DNA of 64,000 nt, from assembly GCA_028564675.1 (NCBI GenBank), contig JAOVVO010000187.1, positions 58,057 through 122,056 on the forward strand. The letters run 5' to 3'. Shown here piece by piece: positions 38,438-50,572 of the stretch. The notes under the pieces are model-generated. The model worked only from the letters and a program-made list of their open reading frames with translations. It had not been told where the DNA came from and ran no database searches. The DNA is from Onchocerca lupi (taxonomy: Eukaryota; Nematoda; Chromadorea; Rhabditida; Onchocercidae). Both the position numbers and the translations under genes were made by a program. Position 1 is the stretch's first letter, and every line of letters begins with the position of its first letter.

Positions 38438-40876
38438 TTAGAATTTCTTTTTTTTTAGCGTTTGAATTGATTTGACTTCCGCAATCCACTTTTTTCTAAC
38501 AAACAATGAAAAGGTTGCACGGCGAAATGGCTCAAATGCGAGAATAGTAATCAAAGCGATGAAGATCATTCGCATCTGAAATTAAGTAACACTGAAAATT
38601 TGATCAGAAGAAATTCACATTAAAAGTAACAAAAGATAATCAATGATGGAATAAGCGAATAATTTCTTAATTGATTACCTGAAAAGAAAAATAAATTGCT
38701 GTATAGAGCATATTTCTGAAGTTACTCTCAACAAAATCGTATTCACAACCAACAAATATACAAATAATCCGTGCGCATGTATGAACTAAAATATGCTTGT
38801 ATTAGCCTCATCAATATTTCACTTTTGAGTGCAAAAATTTGATAGAATACTGTCATCATAAAGTTAAGATGTTAAGCTTTAATTTTAAGAGTATGCGATT
38901 CCTACTTCAATGATAGAATATTGATTTTATGCTTTTACTTTCGGTTTGAATTTGAAGAAGATTGAGAGAATCTATAGCAGAACTTTCAATAGAGATTATA
39001 AATCAGCAAAATGAATCAATGTTGTGACAAGTTTTTTGTATCAATAACTGATGACGAATTGATATTAGAATGATCAAATGATGAAAACTTACCAAACATT
39101 GGCAAAGTAATGACTTCAGTGGAAAAAGTGTATATAACAAATGAATATAAACGTTTCTGTTGTAATTTTGCAACTTGGATAGAATTAACTCCACGAGGTT
39201 TGTATTTTTTGATTTTAATCGATCCCTGCAACAATGAGTATCTCATTTAAATTTCTCTTATTCACTCCAAATGTTGGAAGTGTATGATTAGTGAAAGTTT
39301 AAATGGAATTATTTTTCTTTTTTGACTTAGTTCTTGAGAAAATTATATGCTCATATGCTTTTGCAATGACTTATAATGATTAATATCAGAATGATTGATT
39401 CCAATATAAGATAATTAAGAATTTTTGTGAATTTTCAGATTTTGCAAAATTTTACCATCAGAGCAACAACGAATAATGCGATAAACAATATAATATGAGT
39501 CAAGTAATAAGGTACAAAATTTCTAGATCGATGAAACATTACAGTGGTAAAACCACCCCAAAGAAGTATCGAAATATGTAGCACAGAATAATACGGTATC
39601 TGACTCCTGAAAAAAATGGATTAAAAGGATGGAAACAACAAGAACAATAATTTTTGTTCAAGTCAAGGTAATATGTAAAAGAAAAAAAAAAAAGAGCGTT
39701 TTTTCCGGAAATCGACTAATAGACAAATTTCATAGCCACTTGAATATTGAAATTGTATATTCATGCTTTTAAAACCATGCGTGACGTCAACAAATATATT
39801 AGGAGATCGTGAAATTATCGATCAAAAAGTAGAAAATTTGAAGAGTAATAAAATGAACTCACTTTTTCGCAAATTTATTTGCATAGAAAATAGGTTTCAC
39901 GTAAGGTAAGTAAGAAATTACAACTGCATAAAGCATTAAGGCATGAAACCACATGAGTCCAAGACGATTATATTGTCTCGCCCATCCTCGAATATAAAGA
40001 CTAAAAATTCAACGATTTCATTTTATTTCATTAAACACTTCAAAATTATCGTATTACTAAAATTAACAATATTATCTGTTGAAGTTTCATCGTTTTTTAT
40101 TGCGAAATTTCTGATTTTAGTAGACTATTTGTAATACAGCGGACGAAGAATGCAACATTATAAAGCAATTTTATCAAAAATGAAGTATGCGGAAAGAATT
40201 TCTGTTTGAATTTGAACAGAACTTACAAATAAATTCCGTTTCCTTTCATGCTATGAAAAAGACGGGTAATGTTAACTATATCAACTGCGAAATTAGCAAT
40301 AGTTGACGTGATGGACGTGAACATTACATTCAGTGTGAAATATTTGAAAAAGCCATCTTTCACTTTCGTAAATGTTAAATATAATATGAAAGGAATAGCG
40401 ACGAAGTTGCCAATCGTTGCAATGTACGATATTAGACGCTTTGCAGTGTACAGTTGTGCTAGAAAACATACTATCATAATTCCATCAATAAATTCTTCTA
40501 TCTTCATTTATTGCTTTAAAATTTCAGAAAATAAAGTTGCATCAGAATATCAAATTTATTTCATGAAAGCAGAGTTGGTAATAATATAATTATACCGATT
40601 CTTAGATTTAAAAATGTGAATCTGTTATATTAGATGGTAAATTTCTCTAGAATCATTTCTTACTCAAATCGATTTCACATATTTTCGAACAAAATTATAA
40701 ATTCTTGAATTTTTAAATACTTTGTTGAAGAATTCATCATTTATGGATGAGTAATAAAGTTGGAATGCAGTTATTAACTTACAGCAATGCAAACCCAAGC
40801 CTGTACATATAGGAACGATCGAACTACCAGTGCCATTGAAGTAGTTGCTGCCGTTATGATAAAAGGTGTCGTTCAT
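38438..40876 (-). CDS. Nematode 7TM chemoreceptor-like GPCR, copy 1
   Basis: Seven exons, all phase-consistent, give 334 residues: 40783-40876, 40227-40470, 39863-40000, 39456-39606, 39093-39225, 38679-38785, 38438-38575. The N-terminus is extracellular-type with sequons NDT, NGS and NGT. Seven hydrophobic segments follow: LISYIATIGNFVAIPFILYL; FTLNVMFTSITSTIANF; LGLMWFHALMLYAVVISYL; VLHISILLWGGFTTVMF; THIILFIALFVVALM; SFVIYTFSTEVITLPMF; and FIALITILAFEPFRRATF followed by a basic tail. Size and layout resemble serpentine chemoreceptors of the SRG/SRX type, but I cannot fix the family. The start is supported by TATTTTCAG five bases before ATG. Exon 2 was placed at an acceptor (GATAG at 40471) because it alone keeps phase; an alternative start MKIEEF at 40507 would skip exon 1. 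No DRY motif is evident. It has a near-identical paralog at 60608-63052. Confidence 0.78.
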
Positions 40877-43300
40877 TTCGCTGAAAATATTAATTTATTT
40901 TAATATTAAAAAGGTAATCGAATTGAAATATCACTTAATCTGTTACTTAATATAGATGTATGTGGCTACTGTTCTGATCATCGCGGCAAATCAATGAAGT
41001 CGGAATGATCAAAGAGATAAACATAAGTGAAATTCTGCGAAAATTTGGAAAAAAATCAGAAATGAATTGCTTTTCTTCATATCTCAGAATAAGCACCTAA
41101 CAAAAAATTTGAATTTAAATTATTCCTTTATTTTCAACATAATGCTCAAACTTCAATATTCAATTCAACATAAAAACTCGAATTTAGTTTGAAAACAAAT
41201 GTTGTAATCATATTTTATCACTATCAAAAGATGTCGGTCCATCTATCTTTAGAATATCAGCAACATATTGAATGTTTGTATGACAAAACTACTTATTGGC
41301 ATAATAATGGTAGAATATCTCAATTTAGTATTTCAGTAATCAGACATTACTGAAGTTATTATCTTGCCTTCTTAGGATTATTTATCGCTCGACAAGATAT
41401 CATTGAAATTATTGTGAAACTTCATTAAAATAATTGGAATGAAACTTGAAATGTGGTAGCTACTGTTTGAATGGTTGTGTATATTATGAGACTTCGTCAT
41501 CTAACGGCAATTAATTATTTGATCATTTCTGTCGATAATCTTCCCCGATGTTTGATCAGTATTGGGAAGCAGAATGAAATTTTTAAGTGGTTGGAATCAT
41601 AAATCAGCTTCAGAATGCTAGCTATATAACATCCAGCATGTAACATTCAGAGATTTTAATAATATAATCATTGAAAAAAAGAAAATTTGATACATCTTGA
41701 AAATGAAAGATTTTTAAGATTTAAATTTTTGTATAAACAATTATTCCTAGTTCGCATAGATAAAAATGTCTATAATAAATCTTTTCTGCAATAATTATTC
41801 ATCAATATCAATCATAAATGTATTGGATTTTTTTTGTCTCTTGGAATGTTTCTTTAAAAAATCGTAAATACTCATTGTATAACATCATAATTGAATATTT
41901 TCCGCTTCCAAATCTTGATAACTTTCTACTCCTTAATTTGTTTCCTTGACAACATATTTATGACATAGGATATAAATATAAAACATATAAATTAATAAGC
42001 ATACATATAAATTAATTAGCATAAATTGATAAGCATAAATCTTACGCACAAATGAAAAGGAATATTGCAACCGAATGCGGGACATTCGTCAATTTCTTTA
42101 ATCATATATTGAGAATATAAATTCAAAGCATATAAATGAAATGCGTAATGGAAGATGGAAATTCCTTTGCATATATGCTTCTATTAATGGAAATTATTCA
42201 AAACATCTCGAAAAGATTATGAATTAAAGCCTTATAATTATTTTTCTTCATGTATTATATGAAAAGTTGCGAGAACTCCTCAAGAAATATCATTTCGATA
42301 TAAACGAATTACAATAATTTCATAGCTTTTTCACCATTGAGACTGATTCTTTCGAAAAATAACCCAAGACTACGTCGGTTTCATTACTGCAGTAGAAAAT
42401 TATTAGAAGTACGGTAAATGTATAGCTGAAAAGAAATATTTCTCTTCTGTTGGTTCAATGACGCTTGAAACGGGTAATTTTATCTTGGCCGTATGATCAC
42501 GTACTCTGAGTTTTTTTCAAAATCATAATGGGACAATTTATCATAGAAAATGAAAGAAAAAGCATGCGAATTCGCTTTTGAATCTTTACTAGAAAAAAAG
42601 CTCATTTACTATCGCAAGATCTATTTACCATTCATCATCGATGGTATATTTTCTCAAACGATAGATAAGTCATTCATTCCACGCAATCAGATTCCTAAAG
42701 TTATTTTGAAAAGAAAAACATAAAAAGGAAGGAAAATGGGGAATTAGAGAAGAGAAATGCGGTTTAATACAAAACTTTTTATCTTTTATTGTATCGCATT
42801 GGCTTTTCACGTTTTATATGAATTTTTGTCAAAAGTATTTGAAATATCACTAAAATTGTCATACGATGAAGCACTGCTGACAGACACTTGCATTCTTCAC
42901 TTTTTATATTTTAAAAATGAATGAAAATTTTTTTGACGAAAAAAATAATTTAATGTAGAGTAAATAGAGAGCAATGCTGCATAATTGAATTCAGATTGAT
43001 CTCTTATATTCTTTTAAACATTTTAGAATTTCCTTTTGAAAAAATATTGCAGCATTAATATAATGCAAAACATAAAATTGAGATAATATCATTTGTAACA
43101 TACACATTTCATTTATCGAACCAAAAAGTAAAACAATGAAATTAAACACAAGTACCTGTGTACTTTGTACTTTCTCGTTTCTAAACTTGATTTTATTATG
43201 GACTAGCACTGCATATTACTGACGCTAATTTATAGCATTTAGTAGTTAAATATTTGCGACATTCATTAGCATTTGTTGGCTGAACCTTTGCAATTGATGA

Positions 43301-43390
43301 TTAGTTTTGTTTTCGAAACATTGAAAGAACTGCATGACGATATGATTCAAGAGCAACAATGGTACTTGGACCAAAAGCAATTGAATTTGA
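43301..43390 (-). pseudogene. Relic C-terminal exon of a third 7TM receptor
   Basis: After an acceptor (ATTATTCAG) a 29-codon frame reads SNSIAFGPSTIVALESYRHA and then VLSMFRKQN before TAA. It aligns in position and character with the last exon of the two intact receptors (FIALITILAFEPFRRATF plus basic tail), including the hydrophobic segment, the E-(P/S)-(F/Y)-R core, phase 0 entry and exon-terminal stop. Upstream on the minus strand only a fragment (NNYLNISSYFIFLLQ, near 43500) hints at the preceding exon. The gene is therefore probably a remnant or very divergent. Confidence 0.5.
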
Positions 43391-44255
43391 CTGAATAATT
43401 GTTCACTATGAATACTGTATGAGTAAAGAGGAAATTAATTAATTGTCAAAAAAGAAGTTGTAACAGGAAAATGAAATAACTGCTAATATTCAAGTAATTA
43501 TTACTGCAGCAAATTGTTATCGTTAAAAAAAAAAAAAAAAAAAAGGAAAATTCTCTATGAATTTATAACTTTTAAATGATTAAAGAAATTTCACAAATTT
43601 CCCTGTTAATTAATTAATCTTTTTATTGCCTTTAGTTATTCGATATTTCGATAGATTTGATACATTCAAGCTGCATTTAATTATTTTGTTATTTCAATCA
43701 TTCGAATGTGCCATTTTCAGAAAATTATAGGTAATTATCAGCAAAAATTTCTTGTTTATTATCGAAACATTTATTAAATGTTATTGAACCATTTATTAAA
43801 TGCTTCAAAACTGGATTGCCACTCATGAAAGATTCGAAGGTGTAAATTAAATCAACAAAGTTTAATTTCAATCATCATCATTTTAATAGAAAGTGTTGAT
43901 AAGTTCCTGGAATGTAGTAAATGATTAATATAATTTTAGCAATAAAACATATGGCATTAAATCAAATTCGGAAATAAAATTGTAAAAAATTTATAAACGA
44001 ATTTTTATTTTTAAGTTCAAATATAGATGGAATAAATGTCAATAATGATAATTTTTTTCTAACCCAACATTTTTATCGAACTTAATTCATGCAATTCTTT
44101 CAATCATTTTTTTTTTTTCTCTTTGAAGCAACACTTTTTGTTGCATACTTTTACCCATCATTGAATGATTAAAATAAAACTTTTCGTATCATAATTTTAT
44201 TTTTTTTTTACTTTCATTATTGTTCTTGTTTACTTTTATCCATTACTGTGAGCTA

Positions 44256-44257
<2 letters not shown>

Positions 44258-44298
<41 letters not shown>
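44258..44298. repeat. Poly-A tract (41 A)
   Basis: This is an uninterrupted A homopolymer in intergenic sequence. Its exact length should not be trusted. Confidence 0.9.
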
Positions 44299-44301
<3 letters not shown>

Positions 44302-45937
44302 ATAGTTTATTGAAAAGCGATATAAAACCAAAGATATCATTGAATTTAAAATCATTTATCACACAATTATTGCCATTGCTGATTTTGTCATTTATCTAAA
44401 TTCAATTTATTTCAATTTGAAGAATGGAACCGGATAGCTCCCTTAATTTATTGCAAAAGCTTTCTCCATTTGTTGAAACTTCGTAACCATGTGATAAATT
44501 TCGATCGGTGAAATATTTAAAACAATTCATTTTCATTTTAATATTATCAGAAATATTTCGGATAATTCTCTGCAAAGTTAAAAAGTTAAAAGTTAAAAAC
44601 TAACAATTTGAATTAAAATTGACGATTTTATGTAAATGACACAAAAGATATAATTTAATGCAAAAAAAAAAAAGAAATATTTCCTTACTTTTTTTCTACT
44701 TTCATAATTGTCAATTTAGTTATATTGATTTTCGTCTTAATATATTATATGATTTTATTATTATTCATTTCAAATTTTCGTTTTTTTTTTTTATTTTTGT
44801 ATTGACAATATATAATTTATCTCATTGTTATGCAAGTTCATCGTTATTTTAATAAAAATTTCAAAAGTAGTTTAGAATTAAATTCAGAATTACTAGTTTA
44901 GAATTAATTTAAAATAATTTTAAATTTTGATTGATTATATTTAAAATACTATGAAACAGAAACATTCCAAATATTACTTTACCAAAGCTTTGCATCTATT
45001 ATCTAATTAATCATTCAATAATTTGCATATTTAAATGTGGTGGTTTCATTTTAAAAAGAGAAGAATCATTTTGTTGAAATCAAATAATTGAAGATACTCT
45101 CAGATTAATGTTTTTTTTTTTCGAAAATTCAATCCATACAAGCAGAAACATTGGAAATATAGTATCAATTAATTGAATTTATCAGTATTAAACTTATCAT
45201 ACGCAAAATTTTGATAATATCAAATAGTGAGAATAGTAATAATTGAATTAAACTATCAATTAATCCAAGTTTGGACTTGAACTTTGAACTTTTAACATTT
45301 ATTGAAATTTCCATTGTTGCGAACAAAAAGTTCAAATTTATTTAAAAAAGAAAAAAGAAATACAATAAAATGTAAAGGAAACAAAAAAAAAAAAAAAAAC
45401 AATAAAAAACAAAAACAAGGCAACTTGAAAAATAATTAAATAATATATGGAAAGAAAGAGAGAAGGAGGAGATAGAAAAGGAAAAGATAAAAATAGGAAA
45501 TGAAATTATCATTTTAAAAAGTGAAATTATCATAAAATTTCAATTTAAACCCTCTTTGTAAATTAGGATTGCTTGATTTAGTTCAATTAAATATTTTATT
45601 AAACTAGTTTAATATTTGTTAAAAATTTACCATTGTTTAAATTGGTTAAATTTTTTCAAATTAAGATGCCACATACTTATTTGAAATATTTATTTATTTC
45701 AAACGTTAATATAACAAAGAGATAAATGAAATTATACAAAAAATAAATAAAAATTTTTATTTTAAAATAAACAATTAATTCAAATATTATCACATTAAAT
45801 TGCTATTTGTTGCCATATTTCGATGAAATTTGAATAGAAATAAATTTTTCTTCCACATTATTATTGAAGCCATAATGATATATTTGATCCAAATAATTGA
45901 TGGAAATTTTTGAGAAAACTTTTTCATTACTGATCGA

Positions 45938-46114
45938 TTATTGATTGAAACCACACCAAGTTGAATAACCAGTTAAACTTGGCGAACCAAAGCAATCATA
46001 ATTAGCCGATGGTAAAAATTGCATCATTGGTAAAAATTGTGCCGAAATAATTGTCATCATTATTAGCAATATGGATGATAATAGCATTAAAACTTGAATA
46101 ATTTGTTGGCTCAT
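45938..46114 (-). CDS. Small secreted peptide, 58 residues (unknown)
   Basis: A single-exon frame runs from ATG 46114 to TAA 45938. Residues 1-24 (MSQQIIQVLMLLSSILLIMM, then TIISA) form a strong signal peptide with a small-residue cleavage site. The mature part of about 34 residues is QFLPMMQFLPSANYD, then CFGSPSLTGYSTWCGFNQ. It contains two cysteines 14 apart that could form one disulfide, and a repeated QFLP(M/S) motif. The start is preceded by TTTTTTTCAG eleven bases upstream, an excellent trans-splice or intron acceptor, which makes a chance frame less likely. It lies in otherwise empty AT-rich sequence. I do not recognise the family; it could be a peptide hormone/neuropeptide-like molecule or a parasite-specific secreted peptide. 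No dibasic processing sites are present. Confidence 0.6.
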   Translation of the reverse strand: MSQQIIQVLMLLSSILLIMMTIISAQFLPMMQFLPSANYDCFGSPSLTGYSTWCGFNQ

Positions 46115-49100
46115 TTTTATAAAGCCTGAAAAAAAGTTTTATCAGAAATTTTCTCTTTTTTGAAAAAAAAAAAACAATTTTCTTGATAATATATTTAATG
46201 ATAAGTTTTTTTTTTTTTAATAAATTAAGGGATTTAATTTAAAAAAAAAAAAGTAAAAATTCTTAATTCAAATAATTTTAATAAAGCCAGTAAAATCTTT
46301 TCAATTGAATTTATTGGTAAAAAAAAAAATAGAAGAAAAAAGAATTTAAATAATTCAGACCTATTATACTGTTAAAAAAAGATGATAAAATTTCAGAACT
46401 AAATAAAAATAATTTTCTCATAATTATCATTGTTTATTTATATTGACACTATTTCTATCTTAGTACTAATTGGTCTAATTAAATGGTATTAGTTTAATTT
46501 AATATCTTTGAGTGGAATATTTGTGTAATTAAATGCAAATCTTACAACATCTAACTTTTATAATATTAAATATTATTTAAAAAGGCATTACCCATTTGCT
46601 CCTCCCATGATTTTCCTACTAAATATGACATTATATTTTCCTTTAAATATTTAATTTCAAAATAAATTGGTATTATCACAATAATATAAATATAATGAAA
46701 GAAAGAAAAAAGAAATAATAATTGTTATCCATAAAGTTTTAATAACTATGAAACGCTAAGAAAAATAATTGTAAAAGATCAAACTTTTTTTTCGCTCATT
46801 TCATAAATCATTGCATATTTCATCATAAATTTGATTTTTTATCAAATTTTTGTATGAAATATTCAATTAAAATTAAAGAAAAAGATAGAATGAATAAACC
46901 CAATCCTTGCACTAAATTTTTGTATAGAATGAATCAGTTATATATGGAAATTTGAACAGTTTAGAACAAAGATTGATACGAAAAGTATCTCGTTTTTGCT
47001 ATGATGTTCCGTTCTTTTTTTTTTCTTTTTTTTTTTTTTACCATCATTTCAGATAATCATTTCTATATATACGAAGGAAAAAGATAATGCGAAAGATTAT
47101 ATGTAAGAATTAAGAGAGAAGACAAAGTTTACTCAATAAATATAATTTGTTCATTTTTTTTTTCAATTTTAAATTTTATATTATAGAACAAAAACAAAAG
47201 AAAAAGAATTTAAATGATGGAAATTGTTATTTATTAAATAAGAATATTTTAACGAAATATTTTTCTCAAGCAATAATTTGCATTATGTTATGTATTATTA
47301 TTTGCATGTTTTAATCTTTCGTTTTTAAATCTTTCACTTTTTCATCTTCCATGTCTTTTATCTTTTTGCGTTTCTAACCTTTCATTCTTGAACTTTCCAC
47401 ATTTTTATCTTCCATGTTTTAATCTTTAATACCGGTCACATCCTTTTTCTGTTTTTATTTTGCAAATTTTTTGTTGTTGTTCATTGTATCAATTCATGTT
47501 GCTGTCACTTTTATTACAATATATATTTATATCAAAATAGTAATATATATTGGTAGTGCTATATATATATTAATATGCTTGAGATCCGGATTCGCCATTA
47601 TCGATGTATATTATCGCTGTTATAACAAACAACTTCGTTTCATCATTTATAATTTCTATTTTATTAAAATTTGTTGGATATATTTTAAATAGAAAAATAA
47701 ATTTTTTCAAATTTCACGTAATTTTTGAATTTTCTTTTTTTATGTTACAATTCTATGTGATAACAACGATATGAAAAAATATATTTTGGTTGTCATATTA
47801 TCACTATTATTACATTATTTTCTTAAATTTTCTTCTCAATTATTTACAAATATAATCTTTTTCCCATACAATTTTCGATCTGCATAATTGGGATTTATTT
47901 CAGCAAAAAGCATTCGTATATATTTTATAGCAATGGCCAAAAGTTTTTAATGTATCTTTAATTTACCATACAGTTTCTTGGAACTACGGAGAATTTCAAA
48001 CTTTAAATAATTAAAAAAATTCAAGTAAAACTTGTTTGTAGAAGTGATATCGACCCATAATCTCAAATTTCGGTGTATGAGCATTTCAAAAAGAAACCGA
48101 TAACTTTCTCATTCCAATGATTCATAATTTACAAATTGGAGAACGATTACCTTTGCTCATTTCTGGAACTTCACTTCTTCAACTCTCCACTTTTATTCTA
48201 AAATCCAAAAAATTTGTTATCAATTATGGAATAATTCGGCTGAAATTTACTGATTAAAAAAAGATTCTTTTTAAGATCTTTATTAATTTCAGTTTAAATC
48301 GTGATTGCAATATCGGAAATGAACATGGTTTCAATTTTCAATAACGATGCTTTTCTGTTTAAGTCGATATTTACCTGTATAATATGTATTGATCCCCTTT
48401 TCTCATGTATTGTAATTTTCATTAAAATCTCAAAAAGGAAGGATATTTATCAATTTATCGTGAAGTTTGAAAAAGGAAAAATAAATGAAATCTAAGTGAA
48501 ATGAATCGTTGTTAAACTCTGCTAAGCAGTGAATGATGTTAAGAAATATTGTACTTCTTTCTGATAAACAAATCCTTGTTTATGACACAAAAACAGAAAA
48601 ACCGGATTCTGCAACTTGCATTTTAAAATAACTCTGGAGTAAAATGTAAGCAAAAATGAAAATTTACGAAAGCTAACAAATTTTGTATGACTGACATTTA
48701 CTTTTGATAAAATATAACAATAAATTCAAACATCGAATGTTTAAAAGTAAAAATAAATCAAATGTATCTAAAATATAAAGGATAAAGACTTGCAAAAAAT
48801 TTATTATACTTGATTTCCGCAAATTTCTCATTTTGATTTCATTTTATTAGTAAGCTATTAAAGATATTAAGTGAAAAAATTCAGTTCTTTTTGTATTAAA
48901 AGCCGGAATTCGTTTAACCAGAAAAAAAAAGAGTAAAGTAATTTATCGCTTAAATTAGAAATCAAAAAGTATTTATTTTATTTGTTTTCTTAATGCTTTA
49001 AAAAGTCAACAACCAAAATTTGTTTCTTTTTCTTTCGTATTACAGTAAACTCATGACTAGTCTTATGAACTTTTTTACAGTAAGTTTATGTTTAACTTCA

Positions 49101-49484
49101 TGACCTGGAGTTTGTATACTATTAGAATAAAATTTATACATTGTGATTAAGCCATCTCTGTAAGGAATAAAATCTAAGAAATGTTATACCTTATTTTATA
49201 TTTATTGAGATGAGATATTCAGGAGAAGTATTAGGCACAGCAAAATTTGTATATTTCTGATTCTAATGTAGGCTTAGCATTGCTGTTTGATCTTGAAGTA
49301 CTGATGAAAACCGAATACAACATAACATCAAACCTTGCATTGCTAATTGATTCTAGCGTACTATTCTTTCTTTTATTCGGTGCCTAGATTTTCAAAAATT
49401 AGTGGTCAATTGGTAAATAATGCACTGCAAAATGAAAATTTTATAAGCCTGAGCAATTTTATAATTAACTATACGATAAGCCAG
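46115..49484. other. Long AT-rich intergenic stretch
   Basis: About 3.4 kb holds the upstream region of the small peptide gene and the 3' flank of Tim10, both on the minus strand. It is low complexity, with A and T runs and imperfect repeats of TTTCATCTTCCATG around 47340-47430. Hydrophobic frames at 47471-47692 and 48301-48495 lack start context, splice structure and family motifs. Confidence 0.45.
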
Positions 49485-50117
49485 TTATTTCACTTGTTGC
49501 TGCAATTGTTGTTGCATTTGCTGCAACTGTTTCTCGTCCTGTTGTGATATTGACGTTAACTTCTTTCCAAGCTTTTCATGCACATCCAAATATTTAGCAA
49601 CGCAACGATCCAAGCAAACTGCTTCACCCTTTGTCAATTCCGCCTCTCTGAAAATCAAAGGAAAAACCCAGAAATTTTTGGAAAGCAACAAAAAACTGGA
49701 AGATCCGAAATATCAGCATTTTAAATTCTAATAATTCTTACTCAGTGCTAATTATCATACAAAATCCCATCACATTAAAATTCTAGTATTCTATTAAACT
49801 TTATAAAGTTTTTTGTTTTTAATAGATCCAAACTTAACAAATCACTGAAAAAATGGGATGATTTTTCTTTTTTAAAAAAGCTATGCTAAATAAGAATAAA
49901 TAATAGAATCACTAAATTATTGAAATATACCAAATAACTATAAATTTCAGCAACACTTTTAAGCATGAAAACTAAAAACATATGTAAAAGATAGTATGTC
50001 TTACTTGTAACGAGTTGAAATACATTTTTGCTGACATGCTGCCGTCATCCGCCTATACATATCAGACATCATTTCCATCTCCAAATCAGCTACCATTTGA
50101 AGTTGTGCTTGCGACAT
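49485..50117 (-). CDS. Mitochondrial import chaperone Tim10
   Basis: This small TIM protein, with Tim9, escorts hydrophobic precursors across the intermembrane space to the TIM22 and sorting machineries. Two exons, 50005-50117 and 49485-49647, join in phase and give 91 residues, the usual length. The twin CX3C motifs are visible as CQQKC and CLDRC, 16 residues apart. The family core reads MVADLEMEMMSDMYRRMTAA and KEAELTKGEAVCLDRCVAKY. The C-terminus is glutamine-rich (QQDEKQLQQMQQQLQQQ). The start MSQAQLQ is about 35 bases downstream of an acceptor TTTTTTTACAG, consistent with trans-splicing. It lies 455 bp downstream of TM2D1 on the same strand. Confidence 0.95.
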
Positions 50118-50572
50118 CTTCTCAAATCTCAGCACGGAATAATTCCAATACTGTAAAAAAAAAAATAAAAAAAAAATTTTTAACATTGGGAAAAAAAGAA
50201 GCACAAACTTTACTTGGAAACAATCTGCGTCAATTTTATGAGCGGAGTAAAAATTGGAAATTCTTGACCGAATAGTCTTATTTGAAAGTGAATTCAACTT
50301 TGTGCTATGATCTGAATGTTTCTTGAACTACATATTTTTTCTTTGGATAATACCGTGCAGAAGGAATTAACAGCTGTAACGAAAATTTTATGAATATTTG
50401 AATAACGTACCCATACAGCAACAAATAAGAAGTAATAAAGTATATCACAAAATGGGAAATTAAACAATAAATACAAGTAAACTAATAAAATCTCACTCTT
50501 TCGAATTAAAATTAAAAAAAAATAAAAATTCATCGTGAAAGTCGAAGTTTCAGAAAAGTACAGAGGAAGAAA

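Larger units (their letters stand above)
37216..42285. repeat. Segmental duplication, copy 1
   Basis: This block of about 5 kb matches 59387-64000 in direct orientation over coding and non-coding parts alike. Shared landmarks include ATCACTGAAGAGAGAGAAGC followed by a CA microsatellite, the whole receptor gene, and the A/T-rich flank containing AATATTTGAGAAAGGAAACA. Copy 1 has about 450 bp (41187-41634) not present in copy 2. The right end of copy 2 lies beyond the window, so the full length is unknown. Confidence 0.93.
42286..45937. other. AT-rich intergenic stretch with relic receptor exon
   Basis: About 3.6 kb is largely low complexity, including 41 A at 44258-44298 and (A/T)-rich runs. 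Apart from the relic C-terminal receptor exon annotated at 43301-43390, I see no supported gene. A hydrophobic minus-strand frame at 42991-43209 may also be receptor debris, but no splice structure could be built. Confidence 0.45.

Noticed and set aside
40223..40507. Receptor start at MKIEEF (40507) instead of the exon 1 start
   Set aside because: Exon 1 (ATG at 40876) has an acceptor before the ATG in both copies and joins in phase to 40470; the internal ATG has no acceptor and would lose the glycosylated N-terminus. Not fully excluded.
42991..43209. Hydrophobic 72-codon minus-strand frame, possibly another receptor exon
   Set aside because: Some resemblance to a terminal transmembrane segment, but no phase-consistent exon chain could be built.
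47471..47692. Hydrophobic 73-codon plus-strand frame
   Set aside because: AT-rich sequence readily gives Ile/Tyr/Phe-rich frames; no motif or start context.
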